NCBI RefSeq assembly: GCF_963681195.1
Contig: NZ_OY808998.1
Coordinates: forward strand, 1,178,001-1,242,000
DNA: 64,000 bases
Source of the DNA: Vibrio sp. 16
GTDB taxonomy: Bacteria > Pseudomonadota > Gammaproteobacteria > Enterobacterales > Vibrionaceae
Direction of reading: 5' to 3'
In this document: positions 52,401 through 61,192 of the stretch, piece by piece
Position numbering within the stretch: position 1 is the stretch's first letter
Layout: every line of letters begins with the position of its first letter
Translations under genes and position numbers: made by a program
Notes under the pieces: generated by a model
Databases searched by the model: none
What the model saw: the letters and a program-made list of their open reading frames with translations, nothing else
Told to the model about the DNA's origin: nothing

Positions 52401-54273
52401 CACTATGAGTCATGAAATTCGAACGCCAATGAATGGCGTCATTGGGATGGTTGATTTGCTTAGAGAAACCAACCTGAGTCGAGATCAAGTTAATATGGTC
52501 AGCACCATTCGAGACTCATCATTCTCTTTACTCGAGATAATCAATGACATTCTCGACTTTTCGAAGATTGAATCTGGGCAAATGGAACTAGATTTAACGG
52601 ATGTCAATATACTAAATTTGGTCGAAAAGACGCTCGATGCACTTTGGGTCAATGCTCATCAAAAAGATGTCGGTCTTTACCTAGAGGTGGAAGATAACTT
52701 ACCCGAGTCACTCCTTCTAGACCCAGTGCGTACGCGTCAAGTTCTACTTAATTTACTCGGCAATGCCATTAAATTTACTGCAAGTCACGAGCAGCAAGGT
52801 TATGTGAAAGTGTATGTCGGCTATACGGAGGGAGAGCTGCGAATTGCGGTTGAAGATAACGGTGTCGGCATGACTCAAGATCAACTTGAGCGCCTGTTTA
52901 AGCCGTTTACTCAGGCCGATACTTCTACCACTCGCAAGTTTGGAGGTACCGGGTTAGGGCTGAGTATCAGCAAATCCTTTGTCGAGCTGATGGGCGGTGA
53001 AATTCGCGTCACAAGTAAGCACCATCACGGTAGTCGGTTTACCTTTACCATCCCAGTTGAAGTGTCGAACTCTGATTGTCAATTTGACCGTTTTGATCTG
53101 TCGGAATTTGCTATTGTACTCAATATCGGTGATAGGTATTTGCGCGATTCAACCGAAAAGGTGCTTGCGCAGCTGAGTCCGAAGCAAATCATCAATTCGG
53201 TCGCAAACGATGATTTGATGACGTCTTCCAAGATGATTGTTGTTGGAGACGATCTTGCTCATGCAGAGGTGAGCGAGAGATATCGATGCTTGGTTCTAGA
53301 TGTCAATCCTGCTTCCACAAAAGGGTATGCAGAACCGAATAAGGTTGTCGTCGGCGCGCACCCTTTAAAACCAACCGAACTTATGTATGGCTTAGCGATA
53401 CTTTCTGGCAACGAAAGCCCCGACTTTGATTGGTCTGCCAGTTTGTATGGTGACGTTGGCTCCCATCAACATGAAGTCAACGAACCTACAGAAGGTATAG
53501 TGATATTGTGCGCGGAAGACCAGCCAACAAACCGCTTGGTGCTGAGCCAGCAGTTGACCAAATTAGGCTATCAGTTTGAGATGACGGAAAACGGTCAGCA
53601 GGCTTTAGAACGTTGGATTGATGGCGATTTCGCTATGGTGCTGACAGACTGCCATATGCCTGAAATGGATGGCTTCGAGCTGACGTCGGAAATACGTCGG
53701 ATTGAGTCTGAAATGGGTTTAGATCGTACAACGATTGTAGCGATAACGGCAAATGCACTTGTTGGTGAAGCGGAGCACTGCTTGGAAGCCGGAATGGATG
53801 ACTATATATCAAAGCCAGTAGAGATAGCTAAACTTAACAAGGTACTCTCACTGCGTCTTAGAGGTCGAGCACTGCGGGATAAGCAGCAAAGCGGCGATGA
53901 CACGTCGAGCAGTCGCTTTACAGAGTCAAATGCCGATACAGCACTGATTAATTATGACCATCTCGCTAATGTTATTGGCAGCGAGGATATGGAGATGAAA
54001 CGTGCAGTGTTGTCGATGTTTTGGAACAGTGTTAGTCAAGATGTCATAAAGCTGGAAGAGGCCGTTGAAGCTAATGAGCTCGATGATGTGAGAAGCTTAG
54101 CGCACGGGGCGAAAGGCGCGTCGACATCGAGTGGAGCTAAAAAGCTCGGTGACCTGTTCCGAGAAATTGAAAAAGGCTACAACAAGCGAGAAGACGCTCG
54201 TGAGCTTCTTGTCGAAGTGAAGGCGATGATGGAAGAGATCGAAGCACAGCTCAGAGCAGACAATATTATTTAA
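49489..54273 (+). CDS. LOV-domain hybrid histidine kinase (VieS/BvgS-like phosphorelay)
   Basis: 1594 residues. Membrane helix ~7-26, a long periplasmic sensor domain ~30-320, second helix ~327-346, HAMP ~347-400. PAS1 (~417-540) is a LOV domain with the photo-adduct cysteine C464 in GKNCRFLQ, followed by NYRKDG, NNLKIDPV and FIGIQTDVT. Three more PAS domains (~564-680, 695-810, 825-945) follow. Then come HisKA with H975, HATPase (NLLGNAIKF, DNGVGM, GGTGLGL), an unassigned linker ~1200-1330, REC with D1387 and Hpt with H1539. Expected relay H975-D1387-H1539 to the REC-EAL partner. Light sensing is inferred from the motif. Confidence 0.93.
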   Translation: MKFSIKLPLLFLSLSLIMLAVVTVVSLKARDIQQEKMLLNMEREATLLIRLIERNLFERYHDVQAFRLSLGRVDEGKLKFITSSPKFASSLNDFVSNYKVYRRIMVFDLDGELLAFSTKNSFGKTLSSSQASAEKVANSDWFQEAISGETLVPEQPESSYVIGPKRFLIDDKPNSFDMVFASLIFDHEGRKAGLWVNVVDFSAVESIVAETYELLSNRGFVSSELTILDKEGHIIVDYDPVGQSKARYSRDFNVLNQLNLATNGVEGARLAVAGRSGSNISMHFRKQIEQVTGYAHTKGAYDYPGLGWSALIRVSVDEAFFDSNLLFKTTFFLSMILLTMILLVSFYLGKKIASPLNELSLAIKSLANGEKDVVLPAVKGQDEIAVMVSELDNLKDIVIERAQLSVETGEQRSMLDIQNKAIDSTTSGIVVSDATQPDLPIIFANKAFEMQTGYSRQEVLGKNCRFLQNDDRDQKGIDQLRDAIANQTSCSVVIRNYRKDGTLFYNNLKIDPVFNEQGEMTHFIGIQTDVTEMKRREAENTTKLEQEIARRTEEVRESETRLRTVFDTALDGTVVIDDKGIIIDVNRSTELIFGRDRDELIGENVAILMPAKFANKHDEYIQTFMRTGDKKLIGQPRQVEGLHKSGRVFPIEVSVGEAKVGDTQVFVGVVKDITVQEETKARETLLQNELFERELVYRAAFSQAAVGICRVALDGRFIEVNDKMCQIFGYSEEALLSMHFGDVTHPEDLNESQQMVDDLIEGLQRSFTMDKRYLNKSGDTFWATLSVSAVTNEEEQPKYFVAVVEDITKRKNIEKELRSAKTARDGLLRGMRLASDAGGICNWALNVDTGALKWDDSMYTLYGVERNKPLHYEDWERSLHPDDFSYATKAFKESLESKEVFNAEFRIINQKTNQTRWVKAAGDVVFDKESGDKMVFGINLDITDEKDAQAALERETLSAKQANEAKSRFLATMSHEIRTPMNGVIGMVDLLRETNLSRDQVNMVSTIRDSSFSLLEIINDILDFSKIESGQMELDLTDVNILNLVEKTLDALWVNAHQKDVGLYLEVEDNLPESLLLDPVRTRQVLLNLLGNAIKFTASHEQQGYVKVYVGYTEGELRIAVEDNGVGMTQDQLERLFKPFTQADTSTTRKFGGTGLGLSISKSFVELMGGEIRVTSKHHHGSRFTFTIPVEVSNSDCQFDRFDLSEFAIVLNIGDRYLRDSTEKVLAQLSPKQIINSVANDDLMTSSKMIVVGDDLAHAEVSERYRCLVLDVNPASTKGYAEPNKVVVGAHPLKPTELMYGLAILSGNESPDFDWSASLYGDVGSHQHEVNEPTEGIVILCAEDQPTNRLVLSQQLTKLGYQFEMTENGQQALERWIDGDFAMVLTDCHMPEMDGFELTSEIRRIESEMGLDRTTIVAITANALVGEAEHCLEAGMDDYISKPVEIAKLNKVLSLRLRGRALRDKQQSGDDTSSSRFTESNADTALINYDHLANVIGSEDMEMKRAVLSMFWNSVSQDVIKLEEAVEANELDDVRSLAHGAKGASTSSGAKKLGDLFREIEKGYNKREDARELLVEVKAMMEEIEAQLRADNII

Positions 54274-54333
54274 TCAACGCATCTGGGCTTATTGAAAAGG
54301 ATTGGTTGGCGGTAACTTGGAGAGGGAACAGGC

Positions 54334-55485
54334 ATGAGCTTTAAACAAACTAGCATCTATGTCTTTTATGAAGACATCGCCGTTTTGGATATCATTCAAT
54401 CACTGATCACAAGTATGTTTGATGATGTTACACCGATTAACGTCAAATCTGACCAAAGCAAATTTGTTCAAACGTTGTCAGGAGAGCATACGAGTATCAT
54501 TTTTATTTACGCGTTTGACTCAGCAGCAGATGCAGAGCAGCTCTCTAATCTTCTTCACGGACATGATGCACTCAATAATCAATCACACATTCCTAGGTTC
54601 GAGATATTGTTATGTGATAAATCGAGTCGTTTAGATGCGTATGACTTGTGTGAGAAAAATCAGTTTTACACCTACGAAATTATCAAGCCGATTTACGACA
54701 CCAACCGTGTTAAGTTGACCTTAAAGCGTTTAGCGGAGCACCTGCAATCGGATGTTGAATTGTTAAAGGTCGCAGAGGACAATGCAGAACTCTTCCAGAC
54801 ACTAAGCCAGAGTATTGATTCTATTGCCCAACTGCGAACTAAGGTGGATGTGCAAGCCGATCAACAAGCTGAAGATCTCAATGAAATTACCAAGCCTCTA
54901 GACGAATTACTCGATAACGTACCCGCAGTAGAATGGCAAAAAGCATTTTCTAGCATCATCAGCTCTCTACCCGAACCATTGCAAAAAGCCTCAGCAAGGG
55001 ACTTTTCGATGTCTACGTTCCGTGAGAACCTCGAGACATACAAAGACAACAGTGTCGGCTCACTGCAAGCATTCTCCTCAATGTTAGAAACCGTTAAACC
55101 ACATATGAAGTCGGAAAGGCCGATTGTTGTGGTTGCAGACGACCAACCCGTGATGCAAAAAATCATTGCCACTATTCTCGAACCCAGAGGCTTTAAAGTG
55201 GAACTGGCGAGTAACGGCGTTGAGGCAATTATGAAAGCTAAGGTTATGATTCCCCAATTGATTTTGTTAGATATTGATATGCCTATCATGGATGGCTTGG
55301 CGACACTTCAGGCGATGAAACAGGTCGAAATAACAAAAAATATCCCAGTCATTATGCTCACTAGCCACGCCGATAAAAGTATGATTCAAGCCAGCATAGA
55401 CAATGGTGCGTCTGATTATGTGGTTAAGCCAACGCGAGCAGACCTATTGCTCAAGAAAATTGCCAAAGTGATCAACCAATCATAA
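54334..55485 (+). CDS. VieB-like auxiliary response regulator
   Basis: 383 residues. The N-terminal ~130 residues look like a degenerate receiver (IYVFYEDIAVLDIIQSLITSMF) lacking a clear phospho-aspartate. A helical middle (~135-260) has a coiled-coil-like segment. The C-terminal REC (~265-383) is intact: VVVADDQPVMQKII, LILLDIDMPIMDG, MLTS, YVVKP. No output domain. VieB of V. cholerae, an auxiliary protein that blocks VieS-to-VieA transfer, is the nearest known analogue. It lies 60 bp after the kinase gene. Confidence 0.8.
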   Translation: MSFKQTSIYVFYEDIAVLDIIQSLITSMFDDVTPINVKSDQSKFVQTLSGEHTSIIFIYAFDSAADAEQLSNLLHGHDALNNQSHIPRFEILLCDKSSRLDAYDLCEKNQFYTYEIIKPIYDTNRVKLTLKRLAEHLQSDVELLKVAEDNAELFQTLSQSIDSIAQLRTKVDVQADQQAEDLNEITKPLDELLDNVPAVEWQKAFSSIISSLPEPLQKASARDFSMSTFRENLETYKDNSVGSLQAFSSMLETVKPHMKSERPIVVVADDQPVMQKIIATILEPRGFKVELASNGVEAIMKAKVMIPQLILLDIDMPIMDGLATLQAMKQVEITKNIPVIMLTSHADKSMIQASIDNGASDYVVKPTRADLLLKKIAKVINQS

Positions 55486-55946
55486 TGCGGTGATATACCA
55501 ATATGGTCAGCGTTTTAAGTTGGCTGTTAGGCAAACTTTACTGCATATTGAAAGCTAGCAGAGATTTTATGCACTTATACGGGGTTAATCAGCACGCCTT
55601 GATGTCGATTCGTAGATTTCACAGTAAGGATTTGTGAAGGCGCTAACAGAGTTGATCAAAATACGCGAATTTGGTCTTTTTCTAAATTGGGAAATTACTC
55701 ATTAATTTGCAATAAATCCCTTATTTATATCTTGGTGTGATACGAAAGAGTGGCCGTTTACGGATAATTAGTCTCGAATGATTAATTATCCAACCCTTGT
55801 ATTACATGCTAGTGGAAATGGTTTTTGATTCTAGTCACATTTAGCATTTTATATTTAACTTAGTATTTTCTCACTTTCTGATTATAACCAATAACACCTA
55901 CATAAGTGATTTTAATTGCTTAAAATAATATAAGGATAAACCTTAA
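55486..55946. other. 461-bp gap without a supported gene
   Basis: AT-rich, with no ribosome site tied to a credible frame, no terminator and no clear promoter boxes. A 44-codon frame at 55503 lacks a ribosome site. Probably holds the promoter of the triple RidA gene toward its right end. Confidence 0.4.
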
Positions 55947-57212
55947 ATGAGTGACGTGATCATCAAATTATCGAGAAATACAGATAATGCACCTATTAGC
56001 GAATATTCAACGCAATCTGTCGCTTTTTCACATTACAATAATATTTCTGCCCAGCTTCCGATTGATGCAGCGACGGGGGAAATCGTCGTTGGTGGCGTGA
56101 AAGAGCAGGCTCACCAATGTTTAGTTAATATTAAAGCGATTGTTGAGAGCATTAGTCACGTCATGGAAGATGTGGTCAAAATTAACGTCTTTGTGAAAAA
56201 CATCGCAGACGTTGAAGCGGTCGATGAGGCGTACCGTAGTTTCTTCCACGAATACTTCCCGACTAGAACGGTGGTCGCTGTTGCTGCGCTACCTGATGCG
56301 GATGCGCTGGTTCAGATGGATGCACTCATTTCAAATGGCGAAGGGACTTACCCGCAAGATCCATGTGAATTGATCAAATTGGCAAGAAACACCGAACGTG
56401 CGCCAGCTCATGAGCTTTCTACACACACCGTTGCTTTCTCGCACTACAACAACATTTCTGCACAGTTGCCTGTTGACCCTGCGACTGGCGCGCTTGTTGA
56501 AGGTGGTGTTAAAGAGCAAGCCGCACAATGCTTGGCGAACGTGAAAGCGATTCTAGAAAGCATCGACGTCCCGTTTGACGATATTGTCAAAGCGACCATC
56601 TATCTAACTGACCTAAATGATCTTGATGCTGTGAATGAAGTGTACTCTACGTTCTTCCCAGACTCGGCGATTGCTCGCGCTGTGGCGTATGTACCAGCAC
56701 GCTCAGTCGTCTCTGTAGAAGCGCTACCATTAGATGCTCGCGTCCAAATTGATGTGGTGATTTCTCATGGTGACGGCACGCCTCCTCAAGAAGTTGAAGA
56801 TCGTCATGGCATTGTGATTCGCGCCCGTAACACAGATGCGGCACCTCTTAACGAGTTGTACACTCAAACTGTTGCGTTTTCTCACTACAACCATATCGCT
56901 GCCCAGTTGCCAATTGATTTGAACACTCAGTCTTTGGTATCGGGTGATGCAAAAGAGCAAGCGAAGCAGTGTCTAACACACATCCAATCTATCGTGGAAA
57001 GCATTGGTCATGTGATGGATGACGTCGTCAAAGTCAATATTCAACTTCGTGATATGGCTGATATTGATTTAATTAATGAAGTTTATCCTTCATTCTTTGA
57101 AAAAGAGCTGCCAGCACGAACCGTTATTGGCGTGAAAGAAATAGCAATGGACGCAAAAGTTCAAATTGATGCTATTATTTCTAATGCGGAAGGTACACCG
57201 CCTTCTAAATAA
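55947..57212 (+). CDS. Triple-domain RidA protein (single-chain trimer)
   Basis: 421 residues with three tandem RidA/YjgF domains at ~4-133, ~142-273 and ~289-418. Each repeats VAFSHYNNISAQLP(V/I)D, a (K/A)EQA..CL..(V/I) helix and a terminal P(T/A)R(S/T)V...(V/I)QID block. The Arg that binds the carboxylate in RidA is kept in all three. The Glu near the end is Asp in each. RidA is normally a homotrimer with active sites between subunits, so this fusion could form one trimer in a single chain. Deaminates reactive enamines or imines. AAGGATAAACC precedes the ATG. Confidence 0.92.
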   Translation: MSDVIIKLSRNTDNAPISEYSTQSVAFSHYNNISAQLPIDAATGEIVVGGVKEQAHQCLVNIKAIVESISHVMEDVVKINVFVKNIADVEAVDEAYRSFFHEYFPTRTVVAVAALPDADALVQMDALISNGEGTYPQDPCELIKLARNTERAPAHELSTHTVAFSHYNNISAQLPVDPATGALVEGGVKEQAAQCLANVKAILESIDVPFDDIVKATIYLTDLNDLDAVNEVYSTFFPDSAIARAVAYVPARSVVSVEALPLDARVQIDVVISHGDGTPPQEVEDRHGIVIRARNTDAAPLNELYTQTVAFSHYNHIAAQLPIDLNTQSLVSGDAKEQAKQCLTHIQSIVESIGHVMDDVVKVNIQLRDMADIDLINEVYPSFFEKELPARTVIGVKEIAMDAKVQIDAIISNAEGTPPSK

Positions 57213-57224
57213 TAGTAGGTTTTA

Positions 57225-57262
57225 TTAAAGTGCATTCTATTTATATAGAGTGCACTTTTTGT
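57225..57262 (+). terminator. Intrinsic terminator
   Basis: AAAGTGCATTCTAT-TTAT-ATAGAGTGCACTTT followed by TTG, a 14-bp stem with one wobble, 14 bp after the RidA stop. Confidence 0.9.
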
Positions 57263-57345
57263 TTTGTATTTGTAATTCAATGGTTGCAATTGGTTTCCTA
57301 TCTGTTTATTTTGTAACGTTAATAAATTAGACGGAAATAAGTGCA

Positions 57346-57960
57346 GTGAAACCTAGCGAAGTTGGATTGGCGTACGATCAAATTACACATCGATGGCAGA
57401 GTGATTCCTTTGATCTCTCCAATGGTATCGACGCTCATAAAAAAGCACTCACTTTTCTTTCTCATACTCGCATTGGGCTGGATGTTGGCTGCGGATGCAC
57501 AGGTCGCATCATAGAGCTTATGCAAGCGTCAGGGCTTACCCCAGAAGGTCTCGATATTTCCAGCGAAATGATCCGACTCTCTCGGAACAAGTATCCTGCT
57601 GTTCAATTTCACCACGCCGACATCTGTCAATTCGAGTTTACAAAGACGTATGATTTTATCTCCGCCTGGGACAGTCTTTGGCACATTCCGTTGTCATCGC
57701 AACGCTATGTAATGACAAAACTCGTCAATGCCTTAAATCCAGGCGGTGTCCTTTTGTTTTCTTTTGGCGGTACGCAAGAGGCGGGCGAGCATGACAATAA
57801 CGTCATGGGGCCAAAGATGTACTATTCAACCCTAGGCACGGACGGCTTTTTGCGTCTATTTATGGAGTTAGGATGTGCCATCCGCCATCTGGAGTTTGAT
57901 CAGTATCCTGAACAACATACTTTCCTAATCATTCAAAAAGCCGACAAACCTGCTCCTTGA
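57346..57960 (+). CDS. Class I SAM-dependent methyltransferase
   Basis: 204 residues from GTG 57346. Rossmann motif I GLDVGCGCTGRIIELM (~44-60), motif II GLDISSEMIRLSR, motif III ADICQFEF, and a post-I WDSLWHIP. Cytoplasmic, with no membrane segment. The acceptor is unknown. Weak ribosome site. Single-gene unit after the RidA terminator. Confidence 0.88.
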   Translation: MKPSEVGLAYDQITHRWQSDSFDLSNGIDAHKKALTFLSHTRIGLDVGCGCTGRIIELMQASGLTPEGLDISSEMIRLSRNKYPAVQFHHADICQFEFTKTYDFISAWDSLWHIPLSSQRYVMTKLVNALNPGGVLLFSFGGTQEAGEHDNNVMGPKMYYSTLGTDGFLRLFMELGCAIRHLEFDQYPEQHTFLIIQKADKPAP

Positions 57961-58073
57961 CAGTCAGCATTTACGAATCCAGCCGTTTTTGACGCTAAGA
58001 TTTATGAAAATGATTCAATTTCTGTATAATTTCTATCGCACACACTTAGCCTCTTGGAGCCCCGTTTAAACCC

Positions 58074-60008
58074 ATGTTCAAAAAAGCAACCACTGCGTTA
58101 CTTTTGATGTCACTGTCGTTACTCACTGTAGTGACACTTGAGACGTTTCTGTTTCGCCCTCAGAAACTCTCTACGACTGAAGCAACGGCACCGGTATTGG
58201 CTCCAGAAAAGCAACTGTTAGCGATTGATGCCGAGCACCCATTGCTCGCCATTCATCAGTTGGCGGCTCGTTCACCGGAAGAAGCGCTTGTTCGCCTAGA
58301 GCAGTGGCGAGCGGGTTTAACGCGCCCACCAGAGGTCATCGAACAAATCTTTTCACTGTGGGTCCGTCGGCTAGCGGCGAAAAACGAGCCGAGTGTTCTC
58401 GATTCGATAGATAGTGAACTGAACAAGATCGCCAAAGTACATCGATTAAGTTGGCTGCTGGCAAAGCTCGATATTGAAAGTGCTTACAAGGATTTTCGTC
58501 GAGGCTCCTACCCTGAAGGCATCACAAAAATCATGGATGCCATCAAGTTTGTAGAACATATCCGAGCGGATTTTTTATTGCTGGAAGCGTATAACACCGC
58601 AGGTGCATTGTATAACTCCGACAATCAACTCAAGTTATCGCAAAAATACTTCATTAAAGGTGTAGAGGTCGGTAGAAAATACCCTGAGAGTGAGTACAAC
58701 GTTCGCTTTAATAACAACCTAGGGCTGTTGTACGTCCACTCAGAGCAATGGGAGCGTGCAATCGAATACCTAGTTCGAGCAGAGATATTGGGCGAAACAC
58801 TTGAGTCTATTGAACCTGAAACAAAGTTTATCGTTCTGATGAACCAATCTTTTGTCTACAACAAATTGGGCAAGGTAAATGAGTCACGCGAGGCGTTTGC
58901 AAAAGGAATTCGTTATATTGATGAGCACACTCCCGCTTTATACCGAATTATTCGCTTAAAGTCTGAAACGAGATTGCTACTGTTGGAAGGGCAGCCAGAC
59001 AAAGCCCTTGGAGTGGCGATTGCGTGTATGAATGCTGAAGCGATTGATAAGTACCCAAGGCAGCTTGGTATTTGCCAAATGGAGCACGCAATGGCGCTGA
59101 AAGATCTCGGTAGATTGAACGAAGCTCGCGAGGCCATTGAGACAAGCATTGCGTCGTTTACAGAGATTAACCATAAGCGTTGGTTGATTCGTAGTCATTT
59201 GTTGAAGGCGAATATCCTTGAGAAACAGGGCGAGCATGAGCAAGCGCTACAAGTCTATCAAACCTATCATGAGAAAGAGCGCAACCAGATTTTAAGTGAG
59301 ATTCAGAACTTAGGGACCGCTTTTGAAATTCAAGAGTTAGAGCGTGAACGTGATTTGCTGGATTTGCAAAATGAGCTCAAAGAGTTTGAGCAAGGCTTGA
59401 CGGAGCAACGGGTTCGGCTTCTCTATATTTGGCTGGGTTTTGCTTTGCTGGTCGCGGTTTGGCTTGTGGCTCGTTGGGTCGCTGAACGCAAACGCAACCA
59501 GTATTTGCACGATCTCTCATTCAACGATCCTCTGACCGCAGTCGGAAACCGTCGTTTCTATCAACGCGAGTTAGAGACGCCTGTGGTGCTTGATCCTAAA
59601 GCCATCTACCGAGTGACATTGGTCGATATCGATAGGTTCAAACTGATCAACGATAACTTTGGTCATGAAGTGGGTGACGGTGTGCTGAAAGAAGTAGCGG
59701 CTCGGATAAAAAGTGAGTTGCAAGACCATGAGGTCATCGTCCGCTGGGGCGGTGAAGAGTTTTTACTTGCGGTCAGTGATGGAGCCGATTACTGCGAACG
59801 TGCCCAAAGTCTTATTGCCGCAGTAAACAAAAAACCTATTGTGGTTGGCGATCATCAACTCGAGGTCACAATTTCTATTGGTGCTAGCGAACCCTATACG
59901 CTAGAGGGATTGAGAGTTTCGAAACGCGCATTTTCAATTGCAGATGAATGTTTGTATCAAGCGAAGGAACGTGGACGAAATCAGCTCGTCATGCCAGAAG
60001 AGTTATGA
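58074..60008 (+). CDS. TPR-sensor diguanylate cyclase
   Basis: 644 residues. Signal anchor ~8-27, an extracytoplasmic helical-repeat region ~65-420 with TPR-like units (SEYNVRFNNNLGLLYVHSEQWERAIEYLVRAE; LGICQMEHAMALKDLGRLNEAREAIETS). A coiled coil is followed by a membrane helix ~447-468 and a GGDEF domain ~485-640 with HDLSFNDPLTAVGNRR and the active loop RWGGEEF. The inhibitory RxxD site is not evident. Makes c-di-GMP in response to an unknown signal in the periplasm. Confidence 0.9.
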   Translation: MFKKATTALLLMSLSLLTVVTLETFLFRPQKLSTTEATAPVLAPEKQLLAIDAEHPLLAIHQLAARSPEEALVRLEQWRAGLTRPPEVIEQIFSLWVRRLAAKNEPSVLDSIDSELNKIAKVHRLSWLLAKLDIESAYKDFRRGSYPEGITKIMDAIKFVEHIRADFLLLEAYNTAGALYNSDNQLKLSQKYFIKGVEVGRKYPESEYNVRFNNNLGLLYVHSEQWERAIEYLVRAEILGETLESIEPETKFIVLMNQSFVYNKLGKVNESREAFAKGIRYIDEHTPALYRIIRLKSETRLLLLEGQPDKALGVAIACMNAEAIDKYPRQLGICQMEHAMALKDLGRLNEAREAIETSIASFTEINHKRWLIRSHLLKANILEKQGEHEQALQVYQTYHEKERNQILSEIQNLGTAFEIQELERERDLLDLQNELKEFEQGLTEQRVRLLYIWLGFALLVAVWLVARWVAERKRNQYLHDLSFNDPLTAVGNRRFYQRELETPVVLDPKAIYRVTLVDIDRFKLINDNFGHEVGDGVLKEVAARIKSELQDHEVIVRWGGEEFLLAVSDGADYCERAQSLIAAVNKKPIVVGDHQLEVTISIGASEPYTLEGLRVSKRAFSIADECLYQAKERGRNQLVMPEEL

Positions 60009-60093
60009 TTCGTACGTAACTGAAACTTGTTTTTCGCTATTAGTATCAGTACCTTATGGTGGTTGTTTGTAATGTTTTAAAGGAATAGCTACC

Positions 60094-61137
60094 ATGCACA
60101 AGGATCTGCCGCCGTTGTTCGCACCGCGCCTCAATCAAGGAGATACGATAGGCTTTTTCTCTCCATCATCTCCTGCCACCGTGTTTGCTCCAAAAAGATT
60201 CGAACGCGCAAAGGCATTTCTTACCAGTAAAGGGTTTCAGCTTAAAGCGGGCTCTCTAACAGGCGCTAGCGACCACTATCGCTCAGGAAGCATCAAAGAA
60301 CGCGCAGACGAACTAAACCAACTTATTCGAGACCCAAATGTTCGCTGCATTATGTCTGTGATTGGTGGCTATAACAGCAATGCACTGTTGCCCTATATCG
60401 ACTACCAAGCACTTAAGCGAGACCCTAAAATCATTATTGGCTATTCCGATGTTACGGCGCTGCTAATGGGCATCTACGCACAAACAGGTTTAATTACCTA
60501 CTATGGTCCGGCGTTGGTGGCCTCCTTTGGTGAATATCCGCCGTTGGTGGATGAAACGTATCAGTCTTTCGCTGATATCTTAGTTTGCCAGCCTCAAGCC
60601 GAAGCTTATCCGCCATATCTCTATCGTATGCCTTCGCATTGGACGGATACGATGATTGATTGGGAGAGCCAAACTCACGCGAAACCAGTGCAAAACAATG
60701 AGTGGCAGTTCTTGGGTGAGGGGAGAGTTTCTGGTCGGATTATTGGAGGCAACCTAAATACAATGAGTGGTATCTGGGGAAGCCCATACATGCCAGAGAT
60801 AAAACAAGGCGACATCTTGCTGCTGGAAGATTGTTTGAAAGGCGCACCTGATGTCGAGCGCTCGTTTAGCCATCTTAAAGCGTGCGGCGTTTTTGATAAA
60901 GTTTCCGCGATTATTCTCGGTAAGCATGAGTTGTTTGATGACAAAGGGACAGGTAGGCAGCCACTGGATATTTTACTGGAAGTATTGAATGGTCAAGCGA
61001 TGCCAATCGTAGCGGGTTTTGATAGCTGCCATACGCACCCTATGCTAGTGACGCCGCTAGGGGCTCAGGTCGCTATTGATTTCGAGCAGTCACTCGTCAG
61101 CTTGGACGGTGACTGGATTGCAAACCCAACGCGCTAA
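60094..61137 (+). CDS. LD-carboxypeptidase / MccF-like S66 peptidase
   Basis: 347 residues. S66 motifs: GDTIGFFSPSSPA at the start, nucleophile Ser in IIGYSDVTALL (~117), Glu in ILLLEDCLKGAPD (~245) and His in DSCHTHPMLV (~311). No signal peptide, so it acts in the cytoplasm, as in murein-peptide recycling (LdcA) or microcin C7 self-immunity (MccF). The choice is open. AAAGGAATAGC precedes the ATG. Ends at a strong terminator. Confidence 0.9.
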   Translation: MHKDLPPLFAPRLNQGDTIGFFSPSSPATVFAPKRFERAKAFLTSKGFQLKAGSLTGASDHYRSGSIKERADELNQLIRDPNVRCIMSVIGGYNSNALLPYIDYQALKRDPKIIIGYSDVTALLMGIYAQTGLITYYGPALVASFGEYPPLVDETYQSFADILVCQPQAEAYPPYLYRMPSHWTDTMIDWESQTHAKPVQNNEWQFLGEGRVSGRIIGGNLNTMSGIWGSPYMPEIKQGDILLLEDCLKGAPDVERSFSHLKACGVFDKVSAIILGKHELFDDKGTGRQPLDILLEVLNGQAMPIVAGFDSCHTHPMLVTPLGAQVAIDFEQSLVSLDGDWIANPTR

Positions 61138-61154
61138 TTTAAATAAAATATAGA

Positions 61155-61182
61155 CAAAAGGCTCGCACTGCGAGCCTTTTGT
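61155..61182. terminator. Bidirectional intrinsic terminator
   Basis: AAAAGGCTCGCA-C-TGCGAGCCTTTT, perfect 12-bp arms between convergent genes. Confidence 0.9.
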
Positions 61183-61192
61183 TATGCGCCAA

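Noticed and set aside
55503..55637. 44-codon frame starting MVSVLSWLLGKLYC
   Set aside because: No ribosome site, ordinary AT-rich surroundings and no terminator or conserved motif. Frames this long occur by chance here.
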